Below are positions 34,601 through 46,968 of a DNA stretch of 64,000 nucleotides, one piece after another. Every line of letters begins with the position of its first letter. Position 1 is the stretch's first letter. The notes beneath the pieces were generated by a model that had not been told where the DNA came from, ran no database searches, and saw only the letters and a list, made by a program, of their open reading frames with translations. Source of the DNA: Dasyornis broadbenti (lineage: Eukaryota > Chordata > Aves > Passeriformes > Dasyornithidae); contig VZRN01006638.1 in the NCBI GenBank assembly GCA_013397935.1, positions 1,106,923 to 1,170,922 on the forward strand. Reading direction: 5' to 3'. The position numbers and the translations under genes are program-made.

Positions 34601-37600
34601 TTTGACAACATAAAACACATGGAGCTGCAGGGACTGAGTTTGTCCTCTTTAGCAAATCACCTGAAGTGGGAATCCGGTTCACATTTCCAAAACTGCATAT
34701 GCTTTTATATTTCCAAATATCTAAAAATCAGTCCAGGGTTCTTACTGAATGCAGAGGAGCACACATATTTACACCTGAACAGCCCACTGTTGGATCATGT
34801 AACAGCCAGTGGAGACACAGTCAACTGATCCCCTGCATGGTTCGGGGTCCCTCTCAATCACCGAGTGTAACATAACATTAGGAATGTTGTGACTTCTACT
34901 GAGAAGCACCAAAATCAGATTATTACAATCCACAGTTTCTCTGCTAAATCCCCTCATGCAATACCAAAACTCTTGGCTGTATTGCAAGAAATTCTGGTAA
35001 CTTTGGAAAAACCTTTTGGTTTCTGAGCCAATCTTCTGCATTCATGGGCACAGGAAGACAGATCCTCCCCCTATCCAAATATTCATCTTATTTCCAGAAT
35101 TACCTTGAAAGGTTTGAATTTTCCTCATCTTGCGAATGTTCCCAGTGCCATCATCCTCTTTAAGCCAGATGATCAGCTTGTCAGCAGGGCTTCCTGTGGT
35201 CCTGTAGAAGAACTGGAGGCACTGCTGAGTTCTCTTTGGATAAAGGATTCGAGACTCTAGGATTGCCACCTCATCTGCCTGGCCAGAGCTGGTGTCGAAG
35301 AACATGAAGTAGCCGGCATCTGGAAAGAAAGGGGAGAGTGCCTCTTTACACAATTCCTGCAAAGCTGTGTGGTGTAAATTCATCATTTCAACTGCACTCT
35401 TTTAGTGAGCAGAAGAGTAGTACTCAGCATGAATAGCAACAAAAATGGTGTGTGATAACCACCCAAGACAGACTGGGATAAGAACAGGAGTAGCAGTTCA
35501 GCATAAATATGGAACTCACTGCTGTCAGCTCATATCAATTTTGAATTCTTTGGTCTAACTGGAATTTGGATTCTTCAGGAATGTCAGAGATATACAAGGC
35601 TGAGGATTCATATATATTTTTTTACTTGATTTATACTGAAGATAATCTAAAAATGAGATCTTAGAGATCACCTGCTATATTACCTTGTAAAGAGTAATTT
35701 CTTATCAGCAATAAAGATAATAAAAAAAGGGTTGGACACAAAACTAGTACTTCTTGGCCTTGAACATGAATAAGGTCTTTTTTTATAGCTTATCCAAACA
35801 CTTCAAAACTCAATTACTCAGCTTAAGAAAATTATTTAAGAATTCCTGTTCCTCTAGTTCAATTTCCCATTAACATTTTTGAAGTGTTCTTTAGTTTTGA
35901 ATTGTCTACTTTTATCCTTTTATTTACAAGGATTCACCGTTTGCACACCTATCATATCTTAGTATCACATGAAGTTGTCATGTCTTATCTATATTGTGTT
36001 GCTTTTTAGTTACTCAATTTAGTCAATGATTAAATTAAAAAGTTGGATTCTTTAAGCTGTTGTGTGAAAGTTCCACGGACTCTTGTCCAAGATAACGTAT
36101 CACAGAATCACAAGATGGTTTGAGTTGGAAAGAACCTTAAAGATCATCTTGTTCCAACAGTTAAACCTGCAGCTGCATAAAGGCAGTGCAGCCTCCTCCA
36201 TGGTTACTGCAGGGTTTTTTAGCTGTTTATTAGGTTCTCTCCAATCAGTCAGGGGAGTTCTCTCCATTCCTTTCCACATGGTAGCAATGTTTTGAACTCA
36301 TATCCACAGAAACCTTGCCAGAGATTGTTCTATGCAATGCATGATACCTGACCACCAGTTAAACTTATTTTAAATTTAAGTGTATTAAATGTAAGTATGA
36401 CAACTCTTGCTCCAAGTGAGAAGTAGAGCTGTGAGCCTGTTGTTGAAATTGTTATAGTAACAAACCCCCAAATGATCTAGAGTCTCTTCCTGTTTGATGG
36501 GAAGTCAAATGAAGGCAACAATAAGTATCTATGGCAATTAAAATATGGCCCTGGCAGACCTCAGCAGACTCTCTAAATGTTAAGCTGTATTTTTCCTCCT
36601 TCAGTTTAGCCTGCAATAAGTCAAAACCCCAGGATATCAAAACTGTGTGGTCAAAATAGGATCCATCTATCCCAGAAAGTTAGAATTTGCCCCCACTTGA
36701 GATGATTGCAGAACCAGTTCTCAAAATAAAGTCTAAATTCCTGTTGGGGTCAGTGATCCTTTGGAGGTGCCAAAAGGAGAGACACTCCCTACTCAGGCAA
36801 TTCATTTCTACACTCTGGAGATCCTCAGAAGCACCCACCCCTCTCCATTAACTCTTCAAATAACATTGATACTTATTTTGTACTGAGTCACTAGATGTTA
36901 AAGCCTAAGTGCATATTAAGTGCCCAGTTCAGGCAGATTGGATTTTACCTGAAAAATTACCAGTGTAATTATTTATTTTAGTTAAAATTAGACTGCATGG
37001 GGTAAGAAAAAGAATTAAGAGTCAGCTCAGGGTTAGTAGCATATAATTCTAGATAATGTCAGCTGGTTTTCTTGAGTTATTCTTGGGCCTGATTGATAAC
37101 TACCAGCATTATACGAGGTTGGAGATCGGTTCTTTCCAGTGGATGTGTCACTTGAGGGGAATAAGCTACCCCTGAGTGCAGCAAGTCAAAGAGTAACAAA
37201 GCACAAGTGAATGTGCTTTAGATCAAAATTCCTTCCCCTTGTACTGAGGCAAAATTTACCACAGAAGTCACTTTTATCTTGGGAGCATGTAGTAGTTTAT
37301 CCTGTCTAAACAATGACAAATTAGGCTCTTGCTTTTCAGAACTGCCTGTTGAGATTTAATCTTTATTCTCACTTGTGAACTAACAGCCTGTGACTGTGAC
37401 TGGGGCTCGCTGCACTATTTTTGAGACTGTCTTCCTTTGAAAAATGGTGACATTACCACATCAAAATAAAAAGTATCCCTGAATTCCTATCATAAAATCT
37501 TTGTAACTTTCTTCTACTTCCAGAACTAGAATTCCACAAGCTTAAGTTCCTACTTGCATTGCAAACACAACATTTATGAGTGGCTACAAGTGCTGTTTGA

Positions 37601-40600
37601 TTCTTATCCTGAGGTAATAGAACTCTTACACAGACTTTGGAAGTTGTAGTAAATAATTTTCCAGGTTATATTTCAAAGACCTCTAGTTAAGATTGTTCTT
37701 CATCCCCTTTCATCTTGCTGGCATGGACAACATTCTACTAAATCAAAAAAGTTCAGTGAGAGTGGGAGTGCAAACACTGTACAGTCTTTAACAACTTCTC
37801 TGAACCTGTCATTGTAGTCAGCCCTGGAGAAAACCCAGCACAGAAAGTGTCCTGTTCCTTTGCTTTACCTCTACAGCGCCCGGAAAGTGTGTGGTCCTCC
37901 TGCCCTGCCACGCTGCCCTGTTGGTGGACCCAATCTTGGTCATGGCTGGTGCCCTGGATCATACCACAAATGTTTTCGTACTCAAAAGAACACTGGTCCA
38001 GAAAGGTGTGAGTTGAAGCTGAAAAAAAAATGCACACATGGTCACCTCAGAGTAGTAGCTTGATAAAATTTCGTCTTTAATTTTGGAGGGGGTTGTTTCT
38101 AGTAGTGTAACCATCCTGTAGAGAAGACAACCCTCACATTAGTGGATGTGATCCCAGTGACTCAGAGGAGGAAACATTTGATTCCTGGAGGGATTCCCTG
38201 CATGAAGACAACAACCTTTGACCTCTTTGCAGAAGGTTAACAAGCTCCACGAGGCAGTGACTGATGGTGGCTATCTTTGTGCCTGCTTGCCAGCCTTGGT
38301 GTATTTAAGCATTCCTTGGCTGAGGTTATCATTCTTCATGGCTCACTTCTCTGCTTGATGAACTTGAGCTCTGTCCTTCCACTCCAAGTAAAGTCCACCC
38401 AGTTACCTTAGGCTGATTCAGCTGAGTTTGCCTGCAAGGTGATGCTTCTGCTGGCAGATCTAAGGGGGCAATAACTTCTCGGTAACAACCATGATCAGTG
38501 ATAATATCTTCAACCAGCTTAGCAAACACCTAGTGTAGGACTCTAGACCTAGCCAATCTCAGGTGCAAAATAATCTGATTAAGATCAAATGTCAGTAAAA
38601 GGGGGGCAAAGTGCAGTTGCATTCACGTCAAAAATTCACAACAAAGCTGCCCACACACCAGCAGACCACATGTCTGAACTCCTGGGAGAAGCATGGAAGA
38701 AAAGGTGTGAATGATTTGACTTTCCTTGACTAATTTTTACAAAAATAATGACAGTGAGAAGAGCCAAAAATAAGGTGAGAAGGGAATAAACTGTTTGTGT
38801 TTATTTCCACACCACAGGTCCTGTCCCACACCTCTTTGAGTACATCTGAGCTTTTGTGGTTTTAGAGACAAAAGGGAGGTGAACCAGCCTGGCTCAAGGA
38901 TAACCAAGGAAACAGTTTGCTGTGGTTAAATTCTCACTTACTGCAGTTGTACATGCGATTCAGTCTTTCCAGGTCAATGGCACTGAGGTCTAGACGTTGT
39001 CCAATTATATCATCAAATGCTGGTATCTTTGCTGTGATTGTGGGGATACTTTCATTTTTGTTAAATGAAAGGGGTTGATAGTGCATCAACGATTCGTAGT
39101 CATAGGGGGTGTTCAGATCTGTGATGTAGCTGTCATCATACTTGGCAAAATTGTGCTCTTTGCCTGGTAAAAAAAAACAGAAAAGTGCTTCATTTTTAGA
39201 GAAAATGGAAAGGAAATGTCATTAACATGTCCCCTTGGATACAGTTTTCTAAGGCACAAATTATATACCCAAAAGCAATTACTTCACAACAAAATATTGA
39301 AACTCAGTAAGATTTGTGTTTGTCATTTGGACAACAAACTAGTGCCTTTGGATTGCAGTTCTGTGCCCCCATAGGTGACTTGAGTAAATTCAAAACCAAG
39401 TATCAATGAGCTGTAAAGAATGAGTAACACAGGAGGTTAGATTAGGTGGTTTAATAGTAACAATACTGAAGAATTAAATTTACAGATTAATGTACTCCAT
39501 TCCAGAACCTGTGAATATTGATCCAAACATTTCCCGGATATTAGAACGTATATGGAGAAGGAGAGGCCCTGGAACTCATTAAGGAGACAAATATGAAAGC
39601 CCTGTAATGTCTTCAGGTTCTATTCTTCCTTGAAGCAAAGAAAGCACTAGCAATCTCTGGAGAAAAAAGCAAGATATTTTTACACTAGATTTACAATATT
39701 GATATGATATTTCTATTGAAATGGCTTTTGGAAACACATTTCTTGTGGTTTCTTGGTGAAGTAATTTGTCCTTAGAGAAAGTTTTTCATTATGAAGGTGT
39801 CTGCTAGGGCAAGGAGAGAAAGTCATTTCACATGCTGTAGTATAGAAGTAAAAAGAGCTTGCCAGCATTTCCGACTGCAAATAATGTTTTCAGAATAACT
39901 GGCATTCTTTTCCAAAGGCAAAACAGCACATGACTGTGCTGGTGGGTAATTACAGTTTCTCTGCATAACAACTGCCCTTCCCTTCTGCAAATCACAAAGG
40001 TCTTCAGTTCAAGGCTTGAGATTATATAAGAGCTTGGAATTGTTTTCTTACAGATACTTGAATTGCACCTTTTATCAAAAATTTTAAAAACCTCCTCTAG
40101 TCACTCCTTTTCAAATAAATCATTGTTATGTAATACAGAATCCGATCTCACAGGGGCCAACAGGAAAAACTGCCTAGAGACCAGGGGAACTGTGAAGAGT
40201 TTGCTGAATCTCATAAAGTCACTGAATCTGATGATACTAAACCTGAAAGCAAAAATTTGCAGAGCCACACTGGACAGGAGAGAGCCCTATTTCATATTTC
40301 CAATCCGATCTAATAATTTTGAGGGTTTTTTCATGTGCAAAGTGAATATTTCCAGTTTCAGGAAAGCCTGAATGTCTGAATATAAAAACCTTTCGGATTT
40401 TAAAGGATCTTTGCTTAAAGAAAAGCTACCTCAAAGCTCACCACCTGAATAAATTTTAAATTTGCACTGCATGGCAAAAGGATTCAGAAAAGATTCAGAG
40501 AGGGAAAGTGATTCATTTAAAATAAGAGAGTAGACCAGTCCTGGAGTGAAGGCGAAATAAAAGACCTGATTTCCAAGCAGAGCCTCTCTCTTCTGGCCTT

Positions 40601-43600
40601 AAACAATCTCTGGTTTTTGACCAGAGAAGTTGTACCAAAATTTCTTGATTTACAGTGGCCTCAGGTGTGGCCCACTGTTTCTAAATTCTACCTTTAGGAA
40701 AGTCTTCAAATCTAGAAGTGAAAACAGGATATTGATAAATCTGCACTTTGCAAAATCTAACTTGAATGTTCAAACCCACCTGGAATAATTTCATCCCACC
40801 AGATATTCACATAGTCATCCCGGTCCATTCTCGACTGCTCATGGTAAAATCCTAAAGCATGAAGGATCTCATGTTCCACAATTGCTCTGTAGTCACACCC
40901 TGACCCAATTGAGAGGTTCTGTCCAGTCTGCAGGTTCCCCACCATGGACCAACACCTGAGAAAGAGGGAGACCTTACTTTCTGTTCAGTAAAGTTTTCTT
41001 CTCTGTATTTAACTTCTCAGTCTACTCAGTGGTTTGGAAGTAAGATCATAAAAGTTTTTAATATGAAAGGAGTCACTTAAATCCCTATTTCACATGCCTT
41101 GATACTCTAAAAATGCTCTAATCTGATTAGCAGAGTCTAAGCAGACTAATCCCCAGAAACTATCACTTCATTACTTATCCTCTGTGTCAGAGAAGCTCAC
41201 CCTGCAATTCTGAGAGGCACAGAAGTTTAGTCCTACATCAGCTGCCACTTTGTCAAGAAACATAAAACATACATGGAAACAGTAAATTCATCAAAACAGG
41301 CTGAGTTTTTTTGCTACCACTTAGGCTAGAGAAAAGAGCCAGGAGAATTTAGAATAGCAACATTTGGTCCTTTTTAACAGCAACCATGCCTTGCATTGGC
41401 CAGAGGTGTGAAAATACATTTCCTGAATTAAGCCATTCAACACTGACTTGTCAAAAATCATGGTGCTTGTAATCTAGTAAGACAAGTGTTGTAGGACACT
41501 CAAGGAAGAGCTGAAGGCAGAAACATGAACTTCTTAGAGAACAAGAAACATTCACCACTGACACAGTGAGAAGGTTTTTGTGCTTTTCGAGATATTTTTT
41601 CAAAACAGACTTAGCTGTAAGAAATAAAATAAATCCTTCCAGTTCCTGAAAACTTGAGTCCCTGTTTATAAAACCCTTCCAGATTTTGAGAGTCCATTCA
41701 TTAAAGAAAAGCCATGTCAAAAGAATAGAAATAATACAATAAACTGTCTTTCCACAGATTTTTTTTTTTTTTTGTCTGTCTGTCTGTTTTCCAGAAATTT
41801 CCAAACTTAATTTCTAGCTATTCACATTCACATTTTTTGGTAAGTTAAAAGGATGTACATGGGTGTCTTTACTGAAATGGAAAACAACCCTAAATGGAAA
41901 AGTGGAAGCAGTTGAAAAACCAGAGATACTGGGATTCACCTTCAGAGCTCATCCTCTAAATAACAGTCAGCAGAGGGCGGCAGCTGCTTGCAAGCTCTGT
42001 GTTTAAGAATGTAAGATGGGTTGTTTCCCTGCTGGCCTCTTTTTCTCTGCTGACAACAAACCTTTAGACTCCTGAAGTCAAATGGAGTGAATCCCCAGGT
42101 GATTCTACACGGCAAAACTAAACAGAAATTGATACTATCCTTACCCATCTTGTTTGCTAAAGAAAATGTAGGTTCTTTCTCCTTCATATGGCTTGAAATC
42201 AACACAAGACTTCAGGCGGAACATTTCAAATGCCTGGAGAATGACTCCTTTGGCATTCAGGTCTGGAAAACACGGAAGGACCCTTTAATACACCGCAGTT
42301 TGTTCACCTTGGAGAAGTAAGATAGGTACAGATACACACAGGGAACCAAAGGAAAAATGATTGAAAAGAGAAACTACTGAATTTGATTAAATTGTGGTTT
42401 GCTATGTTAGCTGCAAAAGAAAGAAAAATAATTTTGATGTAAACAAGACTATATAGACAAGACAGTTATAAGTGAATGTTAACATTGTTAATGTGAGAGA
42501 AACAGTTCTGGAAAAGGCAAATTTTTTTATCACAGTGACTCCAATGCAAACAAGGATTGGAGCTAAAATCTGAATAAAGTGTCTGCATTACCTAGGTCAT
42601 CACCCAGAATATAGGGAATGGGGAACTTCCATCTGTAGGTCTCATCTCTTAAGCCATTTCGCTGATTTTTCTGAAAAGGGAATTAACAGCTGGTGATGCA
42701 TCTGCTGTAGGGAGATGAGCTGATTTGTAGCAAAAATACAATAAGGACAGGAGAGAGAAAGCTTCTAATTACTTACAGGGAGCAAGATATCACCCTGAAA
42801 GAGGTCCAGTCCAGCAGCTGAAATGCAGTTTAATCAAAGATAGTGTAAATGAAACATCAAATGTATTTCATTTCATAAACCATATTGAACTTAATTATAC
42901 AAGGTTAATGTCCTTGGGCATCTGCAGAAAATAAATAAGGACCAGCCACTATACACTGTGATATAGGTAATAATAAAATTAACACCAGTTTCTGGTTTCT
43001 ACTCAATATTTACTTCTTGCCAATGCCTGCCTTTGTGGTGGCCCCATTATCCATGTCTCATTTGATAACCTCTGCTTACTCTCAGGCAATGACAAGAGTC
43101 ACACAGTGGGACCATGGTCATTAAACACCTAACTTGTTTTCCATGTTTGCAAAACTTTATAAAAATCATATAGAGATGGGCAGAAAATGCTGTTGGGACT
43201 GCAGAGTCCTTCCAACTAATACAGGGGTTTTCTGCCTTAGCACCCTGGGTCTGTCCAAATTTCACAAACAAAAGACATCTCCATCCATTGTTTACACAGG
43301 GTTACAGTCCTGGAAAGAGTCAGGTGTCACAGAGAGAGGCAGGTAATTCAGAGCTCACTTGATTATATTTCTCTTGCTACCATAAGCTACCTTTCCATCA
43401 TTCTCCTTTGTAATACTGAAAATTCACCATTTTGCCCACAACTTTTCAGGCCTCTGAGAATTTAGGCATGAACTCACCCAAGTTGATGTGGGGAATGTCT
43501 TTGAATATCTCACCAGCTCCAGCATCTGCAAGACAGTCAAAATAAAGTGTTTGGATCTGGTGGCTGGCACATAGCAAGTAGAAGGAAATGTTTCAAACCT

Positions 43601-43802
43601 CCAACCAGCTCACAAAGCACTTACCAGCTTCACTGGAGCGGTGTCCCACCTGGAAGAGAATGGAAAACAACCAGTAGAAGGTATGGGATGCCTCTGGACT
43701 GAGAGGAGCCTGTAGAAATCAAGTTTTACTTACAGAGACTGGAGAGCCATGCACATAGCATAGCAGAAGTGTCAGGCAGAGTGGGAAGATGCTGGAGCCC
43801 AT
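30937..43802 (-). CDS. MEP1A: Meprin A subunit alpha, complete, 14 coding exons
   Basis: Minus-strand exons: 43734-43802, 43625-43649, 43478-43525, 42777-42817, 42592-42670, 42145-42262, 40780-40955, 38942-39163, 37869-38018, 35104-35319, 33751-34209, 32210-32380, 31454-31661, 30937-31084. All are AG/GT and in phase, 2130 nt or 709 residues plus stop (human 746). Order: signal peptide, propeptide, astacin zinc protease (HEILHALGFYHEQ at 155-167, with zinc ligands H155, H159, H165 and catalytic E156; Met-turn SLMHY), MAM, MATH, a linker with furin-type RQKR (618-621), EGF-like domain, one membrane helix and a short RR tail. Known in mammals: a gut and kidney brush-border endopeptidase, secreted after furin cleavage of the linker. 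MEP1B is excluded by that furin site. The shorter length is mostly in the MATH-EGF linker. Confidence 0.95.
32210..38018 (-). CDS. MEP1A: MEP1A exons 9-12: MAM and MATH domains
   Basis: Exons 37869-38018 and 35104-35319 plus the start of 33751-34209 encode the MAM domain, from DQCSFEYENICGM to GGIAIDDVTLTETPCP. The rest of 33751-34209 and 32210-32380 encode the MATH (TRAF-like) domain, including ESPRFYSPEGYGFG, CSGENDAVLEWP and SFLKNDDLIIFAEF. In mammals these mediate folding and oligomerisation. All four exons have phase 1 junctions at both ends. Confidence 0.92.
32900..33295 (-). mobile_element. CR1 LINE 3' part, minus orientation, in MEP1A intron 11
   Basis: Begins with ATCATAGAATCATAGAATGAT, the reverse complement of the CR1 tail, then the typical GGAGGGACCTTAAAGACCATC, GGGGCATCCACAACTTCTCT, GGGCAGCCTGTTCCTGGGCC and CAGGCTGAACAGTTCTC blocks. 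It is well preserved, so relatively young, but truncated and without reverse transcriptase. Relative to MEP1A transcription it is in the sense direction. Confidence 0.92.
36098..36165 (-). mobile_element. Short CR1 3'-end fragment, minus orientation
   Basis: TATCACAGAATCACAAGATGG followed by a TTTGAGTTGGAAAGAACCTTAAAGATCATC-type sequence is a decayed reverse complement of a CR1 terminus in a MEP1A intron. Any body to the right is too diverged to call. Confidence 0.75.
38942..42817 (-). CDS. MEP1A: MEP1A exons 4-8: propeptide end and astacin catalytic domain
   Basis: Exon 42777-42817 ends the propeptide (GLDLFQGDILLP). Exon 42592-42670 spans the activation site before N66 (QRNGLRDETYRW). Exon 42145-42262 carries FRLKSCVDFKPYEGE. 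Exon 40780-40955 has the zinc signature and active-site Glu. Exon 38942-39163 has the Met-turn SLMHYQP and ends at the conserved RLNRMYNC. All catalytic residues expected of an active astacin are present. Confidence 0.94.
43478..43802 (-). CDS. MEP1A: MEP1A exons 1-3: signal peptide and propeptide start
   Basis: ATG at 43802-43800 opens a 23-codon exon coding MGSSIFPLCLTLLLC and a short hydrophobic run, a clear signal peptide. Two small exons (43625-43649 and 43478-43525) follow with the propeptide segment EIFKDIPHINL. The start is set by the signal peptide and by phase agreement with exon 2. Confidence 0.85.
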
Positions 43803-45802
43803 TTTTGCAGTGGGAACAGAAGCTGGTCCCTCTCATCTTTGGCAATATATAGGGCATGCTGCTGAGCTTTCCACAGAGCATCAGCCAACCAGTGTCAGAC
43901 TTTCCACCTTTGAAACATTATTATAACAATTCGATTTCCCCCCCTGGATGGCACCTGATGGCATTGCTCTTATCAACTACCTAAGTCCACTTGGAGGAAT
44001 ATTGCAGAGAGGAATGTGGGAACTTCATGTCTTCAGTCCAGCTGGTGAGAGACCCACCCAGATTTCACATAACAGCTTCTCCATCTGGCCCAAAGTTGCT
44101 GACTCCTTCCCCTGTGTTTGTTATCTGTCAGCATTACAATCTTGACTGCACAGGAGAAAAGCCACACTCTTAAGCAGAATTATTCCAGGTTTATAACACT
44201 CCAGTGCCATTAGAATTTGGCCCAGTGCTGCTTTCAATTAATAATTAACATCACATTGTAAAGATTAGAAGTAAGAGAGATATGATTATGAATGCCCTGA
44301 CAGTGTTTTCCCCCAGCTGATCCCATCCCAGAACTGATGCTCCATGCACAACATGCCACTCTCTGCCTCCAGAGGTATTCACTTATACCAGTAATCCTTG
44401 GCCTTCCAATTTGGTGTTCCTTTGTTTTCTGGTGGGTTTCAGAGATCACAAACTCTTGTCCTGCATTTTGCTGTCTTCTTTCTCAGGGGATATAGGGCAG
44501 GAAGGGCACATGATCCAACTGAGCCAAGGCTCCATAAATCTCTAGTTTGCTGTGCATCAGTATTCCCACAAGTCCCACATACCCTGGAGTGCCTGAATGC
44601 CTTTACCTTAGGCATGGAATCCTGCTCCTTCATTCAACATCTGAAATTACAAGTCATGAAAGTGAGGATGTTCATCTCTATGTTCAGCAGTTAGGAAAGG
44701 GCTTGTACCATGACACCACCACCCAAAGCACAAGGCAGAGTTTGAATAAGTAGGTTTTGAGTGAGAAATGGGCCTGTCCTAGAAAGGAATCAGTCCTTCA
44801 ACCTAAGCAACAGGTTTTTCTCCAAACAAATCAAGGTAGGAAGCTATTAATAAGAGATCACATTGCAGAGGGAAAAGTACAGAGATCTTTTCTTGTTTGG
44901 AGAAGAAGGGCCCCAAAGCGTTGATCTTTCACCTGGCATACATGGATCTTCTTCACCACTTAGGAATGATTGTTTCTAAGGACACTGACACCTAAGTTGA
45001 ACTGGACACACCATTAGTAAAAGAGAAGCATGTCTCAATACATCACGTAAAGGCTGTTTTCACAGGCGAGCAAAGAGAGACAAAACACAGCACAAAAGCT
45101 ACAGCTGCCGATGTGTAGCAGTGGATGTGAGAAAGAAACAAAAAATTGAAGCAAAATCAGATCAGTCTGAAAAACACTTGGGTTTTAGTATCCTTAACTT
45201 TAAAATAACTCAAGAACCTAAAGAGGATGTCTAAAGATAAGTCAGTTTGAGGACATATATTTGTTTTCATACATATATATATAGTGGGTCTCTTGTAGCC
45301 CCTTTAGAAACTGGAATGGGCTCTAAGATCTCCCCAGAACCTTCCCTTCTCCATCCATAGCAGAGGGGCTCCAGTACCAGATTAATTTGTCCTCCTTGGA
45401 GGGCAGTCCATGCACGTTCTTCAATTGGCTGCAGTTCTGTAAAAAATTTAGTGATGGGAAAAGCTGTTGCTCTCTGCTCTGGGTAGAACAGCAGGTGCCT
45501 TTTGGTCTCTTACACCACATTGTATGAAGAACCCAAAATTGCTGTGCATCAGTATTCCCACAGCCAAGGGCAGATCCACCCTGGATTCCTACACAGAGGC
45601 ACAAGCTGGTGTCACTAAATACCTTTTGCTAATCAGTTTGCACTGTTTTTAACTCCAGTGTAACACAAATAAACTCTGACACACAAATGTGGCTCAGGTA
45701 TTTATGCCCTTTGTACAAGTAAGAATAAAAACAAACGTCTCCTGAGCTGGAAGAACTGTCATATCAAAGTGGTACCAGCCTCATTGTTAATAAAAAAATT
45801 AC
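43803..45802. other. Intergenic DNA 5' of MEP1A
   Basis: This holds the presumed MEP1A promoter and no gene that I can support. A 24-nt string beginning TTGCTGTGCATCAGTATTCC occurs twice, at 44547-44570 and 45539-45562, inside loosely similar surroundings, suggesting an old local duplication or a dispersed repeat. Confidence 0.5.
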
Positions 45803-45913
45803 CCATCCGGCTTCCCAAATTTTAGGTAAGTCTGCTTCCCTTTGTCGGGCTTGAAATCAATACAAGACTGAATTTGTCAAATGCATCCTGGTTAAAAACT
45901 TCTGCATTCAGAT
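45803..45913 (-). pseudogene. Decayed meprin-like exon (equivalent of MEP1A exon 6)
   Basis: The minus strand between an AG acceptor (plus-strand CT at 45914) and a GT donor (plus-strand AC at 45801) is 111 nt. It matches MEP1A exon 6 (118 nt) from end to end: it begins GATCTGAATGCA like the parent's GACCTGAATGCC and, after a frame change, reads SCIDFKPDKGKQTYL, against SCVDFKPYEGERTYI in MEP1A. The 7-nt shortfall falls just before the SCIDF segment and destroys the frame. No neighbouring meprin-like exon was found. It lies about 2 kb beyond the MEP1A start, in the same orientation, so it looks like the remnant of a tandem meprin-family duplicate. Confidence 0.75.
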
Positions 45914-46578
45914 CTGAAATACACAGCAGATGATAACAACAGCAGTTGCTCTGCTTTTAAAGTATTATAAATATCTATAATTCTAGATAGAATGAAAAAG
46001 TGCATGTTAAAAATCGGCCCATATATAAAAAATATCTACCTGGAAGAAAGAGCAGGAGGCTGTTAGCAAAATTCCCTGACTGGAGTAATTTTGGCAAAGG
46101 TCATAGAGAAATAATCTTTTATTAGATAAACTGATAGTGCTGAGACAAATAAGCAGGCTTTTGGACATCCAGGACAATGTTCAGGTACCACTGGAAAATT
46201 TTATTGCATGTTATAATATAATCTAAAGTGTTGTAAACTTTGAGCTCAGGGCCAGTAAAAAGACATACAGGAGAGATACATATTTTAACAGCTATTTACT
46301 ATTTATTTTTCCGGCTGTATCATTCAAAACTTAAAAAAATGTCTAAAATTAGATGGCAACAAGGATAATGCTCAGAGTTATATTACTTACAAAATATCTG
46401 CATATCCTCTCGGCCTCTACTGAGGTAGGACTGGTAGGAAAAGACAAGGCACAAAGACTAGAGCAGATGAACATGAATGCTTTTCAGATTAGGATTCCCT
46501 GACTTGATTACTCACCCCAGTGCCCTAGCTGTCCTTTGCTGAGTTCAAAACCAACTCTGAGTGAGCAAAACTGGTGAC

Positions 46579-46968
46579 CAAGAGACATAAGAACACAGAT
46601 GCGGAAGCCTGACACTGATCAAACAGGGCTCACTCACAAAACCACAACACTCTCCACTGCAGAAAAACATCTCCGCTCTTTGTGTCACCCAACACAGGCC
46701 CACTGAAGCAACATTCAAATAGTCCAGAGTGACACTGGCCCCGGGTAAGGGGATACCCAGCACATTTACATCCCTGCACCTGCCCTGCTCCCCACAACAG
46801 CAGCACCAAAATCCGACCCCCCACCACCAGCAGCAGCAGCAGCAGCATCAGCTCTATAAAGCTCCTCCTGCCATCCCTGACACTCCAGCAACAGCAGCCA
46901 CTGCCCTGCCTGAGGCACTGCTGCCACAGCCCCCTTGGCCAGCACAGCTCTGCTCCCCAGCTCGCAGC
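46579..46968 (+). promoter_or_regulatory. TAS2R copy 1 upstream region with TATA box
   Basis: A block of about 390 bp ending at the ATG is nearly identical in all three receptor units. It includes a (CAG)6 run and a TATAAA at 46855-46860, exactly 114 bp before the ATG. Promoter function is inferred from the TATA box, its fixed spacing and its conservation; it has not been shown. Confidence 0.5.

Noticed and set aside
46381..46440. Possible further meprin-like exon on the minus strand
   Set aside because: It has splice-like edges and a related sequence near 62010, but the short translation has no convincing match to any MEP1A exon.
46729..46968. N-terminal extension of TAS2R copy 1 by 80 residues (77 in copy 2 from 52116)
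   Set aside because: The extension is not open in copy 3, depends on CAG repeat length and precedes the normal extracellular start of a T2R; it covers the TATA-like promoter.
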